From: Bryobacteraceae bacterium
GTDB taxonomy: Bacteria; Acidobacteriota; Terriglobia; Bryobacterales; Bryobacteraceae
Length of the DNA stretch: 64,000 bases
Direction of reading: 5' to 3'
Assembly: GCA_030041495.1 (NCBI GenBank)
Contig: JASHNT010000095.1
Coordinates: forward strand, 79,023 to 143,022
Within the stretch, counting starts at the first letter, position 1, and every line of letters begins with the position of its first letter. The notes beneath the pieces are model-generated. The model worked only from the letters and a program-made list of their open reading frames with translations. It ran no database searches and was not told the DNA's origin. Below, in pieces: positions 53,647 through 60,993 of the stretch. A program made the position numbers and the translations under genes.

Positions 53647-53820
53647 GGCGCCCGCGGCCCAGTCTCGACGAGAGATCTGCGGCATCCTTCAACGCCCTAA
53701 AAGCGCAAGGGGTGCGGCGCGCGCCGCCAATGGAATCAGGAACTGTTTCGCGCCGCGCGTAGTTTACCCGCTTGGGGTTTTCGAATTCTTCAAAAGAGCC
53801 TTTCCGAATTATGCCACTGG
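53647..53820 (-). pseudogene. Relic of DUF1080 gene start; right copy of the direct repeat, split by ~95 bp
   Basis: Minus strand reads MPQISRRDWAAGAV* versus intact MPQIPRRYWAAGAAAVALA; the leader segment recurs at ~53785-53820. Confidence 0.7.
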
Positions 53821-53966
53821 CGCGACCGCCGCCAATCGCGTGCCGGTTACATCTGTCCGTGACCGGCGTTTTCGCGCCCCGGGAAATCGGCTACGTCCGT
53901 GACCGATCGCCGCGGGTTTTGCATGTGGCCGTAGCCGGGACCAGTGGAGGTCTCGACAACGGGACG

Positions 53967-54875
53967 CTAGTCCCAGTGCCATTCCTGCCCGAAGTCCCGG
54001 ACGCAGACTCGATCCTCCGACGCTCCAGCAGCCGCAAGCAATCTTTCCATAGGTTCGCCGGCGGGCTCACGGCTCAATTGGAACGTGCGGTGATGAACGG
54101 GTAAGATAAACTCCGCCCCGGCATCGTTGGCCATAGAGAGAGCCTGCTCGGGATTGCAGTGCGCATGAATCCAAGGATCGTATGCGCCGATGGGCATGAG
54201 GGCCAGGTCCAGACGCTTTCGGGATCGCACTTGCCGAAAACGGTCCGTATAAGCTGTGTCGCCGCCGAATACCACGCGATAGCGTCCAGCCTCGATCAAG
54301 TATCCGTTGTAGCCACGCTGAGTGTCGCGCTGCATGCGGGCGCCCCAATGCCTCACCTCGAATGCCCGGATCGTGGCTGCCCCCACTCGCACGGTTTCAT
54401 CCCAACCTAATTCGTGGACCGCGCCGTATCGCTTGCCGCGCAGCAGGTCGCGGGTGTTTCGTGCGGTGACCACGGTTGTGCCGCGGTTCGCTAGTCTTCT
54501 TAAGCTCGGCAGATCGAAATGATCCATGTGGGCGTGGGAGAGCAGGATCAAATCCGGGACCGGTAAACTTGCCAGGCTAACCGCAGGCTCGACCAGCCGC
54601 TTCAAGCCGAGCGTCAGCGGTCCGAGGTTGATTCCGATTCTCCGGCTGAACACCGGATCGGTCACGATCAGGAAACCATCAATCCGCAGTATGACTGTGC
54701 TGTGGCCGACCCAGGTCGCTTGCAGCCCTTTATCCGGCCACGCCGCAACGTTCGGAGAGTAGCGCGGAGACTCCACCGGCCGCCTGGCATCCTCCGACAA
54801 GCGGCGAATCAAACGTGGACCGACCCGATACACGAAAGTTGCCAGGGGCCGAACGCCAGTATTTCGCCTCTGCAT
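53967..54875 (-). CDS. MBL-fold hydrolase (NAPE-PLD/UlaG-like)
   Basis: ATWVGHSTVILRIDGFLIVTDPVFSRR, LLSHAHMDHFDLPSL, GGDTAYTDRF, PVHHRTFQL. Confidence 0.88.
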   Translation of the reverse strand: MQRRNTGVRPLATFVYRVGPRLIRRLSEDARRPVESPRYSPNVAAWPDKGLQATWVGHSTVILRIDGFLIVTDPVFSRRIGINLGPLTLGLKRLVEPAVSLASLPVPDLILLSHAHMDHFDLPSLRRLANRGTTVVTARNTRDLLRGKRYGAVHELGWDETVRVGAATIRAFEVRHWGARMQRDTQRGYNGYLIEAGRYRVVFGGDTAYTDRFRQVRSRKRLDLALMPIGAYDPWIHAHCNPEQALSMANDAGAEFILPVHHRTFQLSREPAGEPMERLLAAAGASEDRVCVRDFGQEWHWD

Positions 54876-54964
54876 GATTTACCGAACCGATAGTTAGACG
54901 CAGCCTGGAGCGGCCTGGATGCAGGCCCTTCCGGTTTCCGGCCAGGAGATGGTTTACCCTTCGA

Positions 54965-55951
54965 TCACATTGTGAGCACGGCGCGGAACCGGGCCTTGCC
55001 CTCCGCAACCCGCTCGTACGCCTTCGGTGCCTCCGCCAACGGGTACGTCTCAACAATGGTTTTGACTTTTCCCTGTGCTACGAAATCAAGGGCTTCGTAG
55101 AGATACTCGGGGCCGTTCTGTTGACTGCCAATGATCCGAATGCGCTTCATGATGAGGTCCATCAGAGAAATCGAAAGCGGCTCCGCGTCGGCGCCCATGG
55201 TGACAAGCCGGCCATCCGGACGGAGTCCCTGAATGCTGTCCACCATGGACTTGGTCGAATTAGAGGTACTGAGGATCACATCTGCGCCTCCTGCCGCGGC
55301 CAGGCTCTTTCCGTCGCGGACAATTTCGTCCGCGCCAAGATCGCGGATCATTTTATCTTTGTCGGGGGAGTGCGAGATGGCGATGGTTTGGAAGCCCGCA
55401 GCCTTCGCGTATTGGACCGCCAAGTGGCCAAGCCCGCCGATCCCAAGGACGGCCACGCGTTCGTGCGGCCTGGGGTCCGCCCAGCGGAGCCCGCTGTAGA
55501 CTGTGTAACCGGCGCAGAAGATCGGGGCCGCTTGTTCGTAGGAGACCCGATCGGGAATCAGATAAGTGGCATCCGCATTCATCAGCATGTACTCCGCGTG
55601 ACCACCCGGAACATTTACTCCCGTGCCCTTCATCTCGGGACAAAACATCCTTCGGCCGCGCTGGCACCACTCGCAGCGTCCACACGTGGATTGAATCCAT
55701 GCCGTGCCCACGCGGTCGCCGGACTTCCGTGCTGTGACTCCGGGACCGACGGCAACGATCTCGCCCACTGGTTCGTGTCCTAAAACGCGCGGAAATGCAC
55801 CGGGAATATGTCCGAGCGTCATGTGCACGTCGGTGTAACAGATGCCGCTTGCGTGCATCTTCACCAGCACTTGGTTCGGTCCGGGTTCGGGTTGCGGAAC
55901 ATCCTTGATCTGCCACGAACTGTTAACAGCGGGAACAACAGCAGCCTTCAT
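54965..55951 (-). CDS. Zinc-dependent alcohol dehydrogenase
   Basis: CYTDVHMTLGHIPGAFPRVLGHEPVGEIVAVG, CGRCEWCQRGRRMFC, VAVLGIGGLGHLAVQYAKA. Confidence 0.93.
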   Translation of the reverse strand: MKAAVVPAVNSSWQIKDVPQPEPGPNQVLVKMHASGICYTDVHMTLGHIPGAFPRVLGHEPVGEIVAVGPGVTARKSGDRVGTAWIQSTCGRCEWCQRGRRMFCPEMKGTGVNVPGGHAEYMLMNADATYLIPDRVSYEQAAPIFCAGYTVYSGLRWADPRPHERVAVLGIGGLGHLAVQYAKAAGFQTIAISHSPDKDKMIRDLGADEIVRDGKSLAAAGGADVILSTSNSTKSMVDSIQGLRPDGRLVTMGADAEPLSISLMDLIMKRIRIIGSQQNGPEYLYEALDFVAQGKVKTIVETYPLAEAPKAYERVAEGKARFRAVLTM

Positions 55952-56077
55952 AAGGTGCCTCCTGCCCTGATTCGATGCGAGTAGCTTTGCAGTCGCTACA
56001 GGATTTTGCGCAGCCAATGGTCGGGCGCACACCGGAGCTGAGGATGATCCAACTGACCGGACTGGGGCGCTGCCGAA

Positions 56078-56171
56078 GTCTGTAAGTGTTTGAGGGGTTT
56101 TGGTCGGGCCGCCGAGATTTGAACTCGGGACCTCTTGCACCCCAAGCAAAAAATATCAATCACTTACAGAC
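56078..56171. repeat. Inverted repeat GTCTGTAAGTG(T/A)TTGA flanking the tRNA fragment (arms 56078-56093 and 56156-56171)
   Basis: 15 of 16 positions match between left arm and reverse complement of right arm. Confidence 0.8.
56101..56150 (-). other. 3' half of tRNA-Pro(GGG), anticodon stem through encoded CCA; putative att site
   Basis: TTTGC-TTGGGGT-GCAAG-AGGTC-CCGAG-TTCAAAT-CTCGG-CGGCCCG-A-CCA: anticodon arm, variable loop, T arm and 3' acceptor all fit; no D arm or 5' acceptor upstream. Confidence 0.85.
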
Positions 56172-56304
56172 AGGCCTCAATGAAAACAAAACACTTGCGG
56201 CTGGGCGATTTGGACGCCAAATGGACGCCAGAAGGCCTCCAGCCCGGTTTTGGACTCCTGTCGGACTCCGTCAGGCATTGACGAAAGACGTCGCGCACGT
56301 GTAC

Positions 56305-56353
56305 CATGGCCATGTGAATTAACATGGCCGTGTGAAATACCATGGCCATGTGA
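56305..56353. promoter_or_regulatory. Three operator-like repeats CATGGCC(A/G)TGTGA, 18-bp period
   Basis: CATGGCCATG palindrome at 56305 and 56341, CATGGCCGTG at 56323; next to RBS GAGGAG and ATG at 56365. Confidence 0.75.
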
Positions 56354-56364
56354 GGAGAAGCCAA

Positions 56365-57519
56365 ATGTCCGCAGTCGGCGGTGCGGAGTTCGAGAACATT
56401 CTGGCCAGAGCCTTCCGCAAAAAGGGGTGGCGGGTGCGCCGGCATCGCGCGGCTGGAAACGTACAGCCGGATCTCGTGGTTGACGATAGCGACCAGAAAT
56501 ACGTCGTTGAACTCAAAGTAGCATCCGAAGCACGTCGCGATCGGCTGATTCCACTTCTGTCGCAGGCCATCCTGCAGGCCCAAGCGATCTGCCGACGGTT
56601 TCCCGAGCCGGCAGCCCCCCTTGCGGTTATAGCCGCGGATCATGTTCCGGTGTCGCTAGCAGACCATCTGAAACTGTTTGCCGAACGCAATGCTCCCGAT
56701 GTTGCCATCGGCATCATGGATGCCGACGGGCTTCGTTCATTTGTCGGCCCTGGTCTCGAGGGCCTCGACGCGGAGCCATCCCGATCCTCATCAGTCGAAG
56801 TCACTTCGCCTAGCCGGCCACCCGACCTCTTTTCAGACCTGAACCAGCTGATGCTCAAGATCCTCCTGGGCCAAAAGCTTCCAGAGAACCTCATTCACGT
56901 CCCACGCGAGCCGATTCGCAACGCCTCTCATCTCGCGAAGGCGGCGGGCGCGTCTATTATGAGCGCATCGCGTCTCGTGAAACACCTAAGAAGCTACGGA
57001 TTCCTCGACAAGAGCCAAGAACATCTCCAGTTGGTCCGAGTCGAAGAGCTGCTAGAACGGTGGAGTTCAGCGAGCCGCCATGCGGTAAAAGAAGAGCCTG
57101 CTCGCTGGATCATCAAGGGCGGTGAAGATCAGCTACACACAGTTCTTGAAAAGTATGCGTCTCATCCGATGCATAACCAGCCCCAGTGCTGCCTGGGTTT
57201 ATTCGCTGCGGCGGACGCCCTGGGCTTGGGTTTCGTTCGTGGAGCACCCCAACACGTCTATTTGGAACGCCTGACTCACGATTCGCTCAACCGGCTTGGC
57301 CTCCTTGTCGGCAAATCTGATCGCCCACCCGACGTCTATCTTCGGATTCCGGACAACCCGCGGGCTGTCTTTCTCCCGGCAGTGAGACGCGAGGGCATCC
57401 CTGTCGCGGATGTTCTGCAGATTTGGTTGGACGTCTCTACTCACCCGGTGCGAGGCAGGGAACAGGCCCGGGAAATTGAGCGCCACGTTCTAAAGCCCAT
57501 TCTAGGGAAACTGCGATGA
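56365..57519 (+). CDS. PD-(D/E)XK-like nuclease domain + winged helix + AbiEi-like C-terminal region
   Basis: N-term GAEFENILARAFRKKGWRV...QPDLVVDDSDQKYVVELKVA; middle NASHLAKAAGASIMSASRLVKHLRSYGFL (HTH); C-term CCLGLFAAADALGLGFVRGAPQHVYLERL...VADVLQIWLDVSTHPVRGREQAREIERHVL. Confidence 0.65.
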   Translation: MSAVGGAEFENILARAFRKKGWRVRRHRAAGNVQPDLVVDDSDQKYVVELKVASEARRDRLIPLLSQAILQAQAICRRFPEPAAPLAVIAADHVPVSLADHLKLFAERNAPDVAIGIMDADGLRSFVGPGLEGLDAEPSRSSSVEVTSPSRPPDLFSDLNQLMLKILLGQKLPENLIHVPREPIRNASHLAKAAGASIMSASRLVKHLRSYGFLDKSQEHLQLVRVEELLERWSSASRHAVKEEPARWIIKGGEDQLHTVLEKYASHPMHNQPQCCLGLFAAADALGLGFVRGAPQHVYLERLTHDSLNRLGLLVGKSDRPPDVYLRIPDNPRAVFLPAVRREGIPVADVLQIWLDVSTHPVRGREQAREIERHVLKPILGKLR

Positions 57520-58328
57520 GCAGTGGCACGAAGGAAGCCGAGTCATTCGCAGTCTTAGTCTCTGCCCTACAACCCTGGCTGGACCAGCTTGTGATTGTCG
57601 GTGGTTGGGCTCATCGGCTCTACCGGCTCCACCCACACGCACGGGAGTTGAACTATGCGCCGCTGTTCACGCTGGACGCGGACGTCGCGGTGCCGGCCGC
57701 GCTGCCGATTCAGGAGCCGGACATTCGCGGGCGACTTGTTGGGCACGGATTCACGTCGGACTTCGTGGGCACTGATCGTCCCCCGGCTACTCACTACCGT
57801 CTCGGCTGCGAAGCCGGAGGTTTCTATGTCGAGTTCCTCACCCCCCTAATGGGCAGTGGATACGATCGGCGGGGGGATCAAAAGGCGACAACGGAAATCG
57901 CAGGCGTAATTTCGCAGCAGTTGCGGCATATCGAACTTCTTCTGAAACATCCTTGGACGGTTGAATTCGAGGCCGGCGCATCGACTTCCACAATCCAAAT
58001 CGCCAACCCCGTCAGCTTTCTCGCGCAGAAACTGCTCATTCACCGAAGACGGAAACGTGAGGATCAAGCGAAGGACATTTTATACATACACGACACACTA
58101 GAAGTGTTTGGAGCCCGGCTACCTGAACTGCGCGAGTTGTGGCTGAACAGCGTTAAGCAGGAGCTGCATCCTCGCAGCGCAGTCGGCGTTTCTGAGGCGG
58201 CGCACGCACTTTTCGGCAAACTCACTGACGATGTTCGGCGGGCGGCCGAGATTGCTACGGAGCGGGGTCTGTCTCCGGAAGACATCCGCGCCGCATGCTA
58301 TTACGGCCTCACACAAGTCTTTGAGTAG
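57516..58328 (+). CDS. Nucleotidyltransferase-fold protein (AbiEii/GSU2403-like)
   Basis: LVIVGGWAHRLYRLHP...FTLDADVAVP (GG...DxD), NPVSFLAQKLLIHRRRKREDQAKDILYIHDTL; ATGA overlap with the upstream gene. Confidence 0.72.
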   Translation: MSSGTKEAESFAVLVSALQPWLDQLVIVGGWAHRLYRLHPHARELNYAPLFTLDADVAVPAALPIQEPDIRGRLVGHGFTSDFVGTDRPPATHYRLGCEAGGFYVEFLTPLMGSGYDRRGDQKATTEIAGVISQQLRHIELLLKHPWTVEFEAGASTSTIQIANPVSFLAQKLLIHRRRKREDQAKDILYIHDTLEVFGARLPELRELWLNSVKQELHPRSAVGVSEAAHALFGKLTDDVRRAAEIATERGLSPEDIRAACYYGLTQVFE

Positions 58329-58462
58329 CTTCGCAGCGAGGATGCCCCGTCAGAGAGACCCCTACTGGATGGTGTTCGTCGCGGGCGGCAGATCAGCCAA
58401 AGAGGATAGAACGCTCGGAGATGGCACGACGACGTGCTTCGGCCGCCGCTGGAATCCAGCAA

Positions 58463-58882
58463 CTAAGCGATGACCCTGACCTCCGCGGACCGAGAGACGC
58501 TGGCTACGAACGGTCCCACTGAGGTGTGGAGGATCTTGCAGACGCGCGGCAAAGCTCTTGCGAAGGCGGCCGCGATTTCAGCGCCGCGGAGATTGCCGGC
58601 CGTCAGGACAAACACCCTGGCTTTGCTGGCCCTGAGCGCGGCGATTTCCAGTGGTCGATAACGCAATCTCTGATCCTTCGTGAGTACGACCCAACCGTGC
58701 TCACCGACAACGCGAAGCCACACACGATCTTCTTCGTCCCGTGCGAAATGGTCATCATGAATCTCGACTGTGAGGCCGGCGTTGACTAATTCCGATCGGA
58801 TTGGGTCTACACCCAGCGACCTGTCGATGAAGAAAACCGTACCATCAGGCGGCTTCGCAGCGGATTGCTTCTTCGATAGCAC
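58463..58882 (-). CDS. PIN-like toxin (VapC45-like)
   Basis: FFIDRSLGVDPIRSELVNAGLTVEIHDDHFARDEEDRVWLRVVGEHGWVVLTKDQRLRYRPLE. Confidence 0.72.
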   Translation of the reverse strand: MLSKKQSAAKPPDGTVFFIDRSLGVDPIRSELVNAGLTVEIHDDHFARDEEDRVWLRVVGEHGWVVLTKDQRLRYRPLEIAALRASKARVFVLTAGNLRGAEIAAAFARALPRVCKILHTSVGPFVASVSRSAEVRVIA

Positions 58883-59579
58883 TGGTTTCTAGACGGAAGG
58901 ACTGAGCCAGGTCCGCAACGGAATCGCCGGCCCTGTAGCGTTCGTAGATAGAGGAAACGGGTATACCGGTGCCGGCGACGATGGGACGGCCATAGGAAAC
59001 CGACGGATTCATGACGACGACGCGCGGGTCACTCTTTGGCGCTGCATCAGATACGGTATCGCGGGTAAAAGGGTACAGTTTGATCGGCAGGCCTCTGGTG
59101 TCCCTCTCGATCCGCCTGAGGTAAACGCTAATGATCTCTTTCATCGCCTGTTGTCCTTCGCGGGACGCATTGATCAATTCGCCGTAGCGCACGACGAACA
59201 GGTCCAGCCCATCTGTCTGGAAGGTCTGGTCGATTAGAGGCCGTTCGATCTTGAACTGCCGTCTCACGAAGTCTAACGCCTTACGAACCTTGGGAAGTTT
59301 GACGCCGTACTGACGGCGGATCGCCGCGAGAACGTGGGCTTCGACGAAATTGATGAACGAGAGATACTGGCGCTGCGGATCGTCGAGATGAATTACAGGC
59401 CGGGATCGCTTTGTGGCTCCGGAGACAGGGTACAATCGGCCAGCAACCCAGCTGCGCAAGGTGCCTTCCGGCATGTGCAAGTAGTGAGCTGCCTCCGCCA
59501 CCGTATACGCTGGCAGAAGACGGGAATCGCCTGCTTCGTATCGCGTTTCAGTTGTTTTGAACGCCATTCCCTCTCTCAA
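58845..59579 (-). CDS. DUF433/VapB45-like HTH antitoxin
   Basis: N-terminal YTVAEAAHYLHMPEGTLRSWVAGRLYP; C-terminal DUF433 signature PIVAGTGIPVSSIYERYRAGDSVADLAQSFRLETSAIEEAI. Confidence 0.82.
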   Translation of the reverse strand: MREGMAFKTTETRYEAGDSRLLPAYTVAEAAHYLHMPEGTLRSWVAGRLYPVSGATKRSRPVIHLDDPQRQYLSFINFVEAHVLAAIRRQYGVKLPKVRKALDFVRRQFKIERPLIDQTFQTDGLDLFVVRYGELINASREGQQAMKEIISVYLRRIERDTRGLPIKLYPFTRDTVSDAAPKSDPRVVVMNPSVSYGRPIVAGTGIPVSSIYERYRAGDSVADLAQSFRLETSAIEEAIRCEAA

Positions 59580-59679
59580 ACATTATCAGCAGATTATGTC
59601 TCGTGACACAACCCGGGAGCCACACAAACAGACTAACCGATTTCTCTGAAGGGCAGGAGGATTCCAATCAACTGGAGAG

Positions 59680-60993
59680 TTACTGGATTGTCTCAGTCGC
59701 CGGAGCCAGATCCACCAACGCTTGAGCAGGTACCTGCGGCTGCGGCATTGGGGATTTCTCGGCGCGTTCGGGCTTGGCATCCGCTATTTTCCTCTGCACA
59801 AGTCGAGTCAGCTCGTTCTGCCGCTCGGGCAGGACAAAAGTGTATTCGCTCGTCATATCAAGGTCGCTATGACCAGCGATCTTGGAAGCTTCGATGGCGC
59901 TGCCGCCGACCTGCTGCCGCCATGTGATGTTGGCACGCCGGAAGGAGTGTGGCCCGAGTCCGGGGAAATCGCAGCCTTCGGCCTCCGCGGCCTGATGCAG
60001 CGCGTCGCGGACGCCGGAATCCCACAGCGGCTTTTCGGCCGAGCGTTTCTGACTGAACACCCACGTCTCGGCAGTCGCGCCCTCTTCGCGAGCCTTTGCG
60101 CGGAAGCGTTCGACCAGATCTCCGATTCCGAGTACCCGGCGGCTGCGCTCTGTTTTTGGTCGGCCGATGTCCTGGTGCCAAACGCGCTGCTCGATCTTGA
60201 TGGTGCCGGCCTCGAGGTTCACGTGCTTCCATTTGAGGCCAAGAACCTCCGAGATGCGCGCGCCCGTCGCGATACAGATTTCGATCACCAGGAGGTTGGG
60301 TTCCTCCAACCGGGCGAGGACTCGGGCCGTTTCCTCGAAGGAGAGAATCCGGCGTTCATATTTGTGCTGCTTCCGGCCGAGCTTGGCCTTCGCCACGGGG
60401 CTTCGCCGCCCCTCTTCCCACAGTCCGTAGCCCTCGGCATATTTGTAGATCCGGATCATGATGGCCCGGACACCGTGTTTGGTCCACCACGACTCGAAGG
60501 TGGTGTGCAGCCAGTCCTCGACTGCCTGCGGTTGGAGTTGGTTCAGACGCAGCTTCCCCCACCTCGGAACGATGTACGTCTCGAGGTAGAACTTCTCTTT
60601 TGTCCGAGTTGGTTTGGCGACCTGCTCCGGCCGGCCAAGATAGCCTTCTTCGTACAGCTTGGCGACCTCGCCGAACAGCGCGACGCCGGTGACAGCGACT
60701 TTTTCCACAGCGGTCTCCGTCGTTGGAGCGTTTAGCTTCGCCAGGAACTGGTCGCGCTCAATCTCAGCTTGCTTTTTAGTGATGGCGCCTTCACCTTTGC
60801 TCGGACCGAGCGCATGATACTTCCGCAGCACTTTCACGGAGCCGTCCGGCTGCACCTCATCGGCCCAATAGCGGAAGACCCAGGGCCATCCGACCCGATC
60901 TTTCCGCGGCTTCACTTGGGGGTGTTGAACGCGCGCCTTCACATGCAGGCCTCCGGCCAGCGTCAGCACCTTACCTTCGGGGCCCAGCATCAT
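59680..60993 (-). CDS. Tyrosine-type site-specific integrase
   Basis: ATGARISEVLGLKWKHV, HSFRRANITW, AGHSDLDMTSEYTFV: R...HxxR...H...Y catalytic set. Confidence 0.94.
   Translation of the reverse strand: MMLGPEGKVLTLAGGLHVKARVQHPQVKPRKDRVGWPWVFRYWADEVQPDGSVKVLRKYHALGPSKGEGAITKKQAEIERDQFLAKLNAPTTETAVEKVAVTGVALFGEVAKLYEEGYLGRPEQVAKPTRTKEKFYLETYIVPRWGKLRLNQLQPQAVEDWLHTTFESWWTKHGVRAIMIRIYKYAEGYGLWEEGRRSPVAKAKLGRKQHKYERRILSFEETARVLARLEEPNLLVIEICIATGARISEVLGLKWKHVNLEAGTIKIEQRVWHQDIGRPKTERSRRVLGIGDLVERFRAKAREEGATAETWVFSQKRSAEKPLWDSGVRDALHQAAEAEGCDFPGLGPHSFRRANITWRQQVGGSAIEASKIAGHSDLDMTSEYTFVLPERQNELTRLVQRKIADAKPERAEKSPMPQPQVPAQALVDLAPATETIQ

Noticed and set aside
56101-56150. A complete tRNA gene
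   Set aside because: Only positions 27-76 are present; no D arm or 5' acceptor strand upstream of the anticodon stem.
56305-56353. CRISPR array
   Set aside because: Three repeats with 18-bp period and no spacers; better explained as operators.
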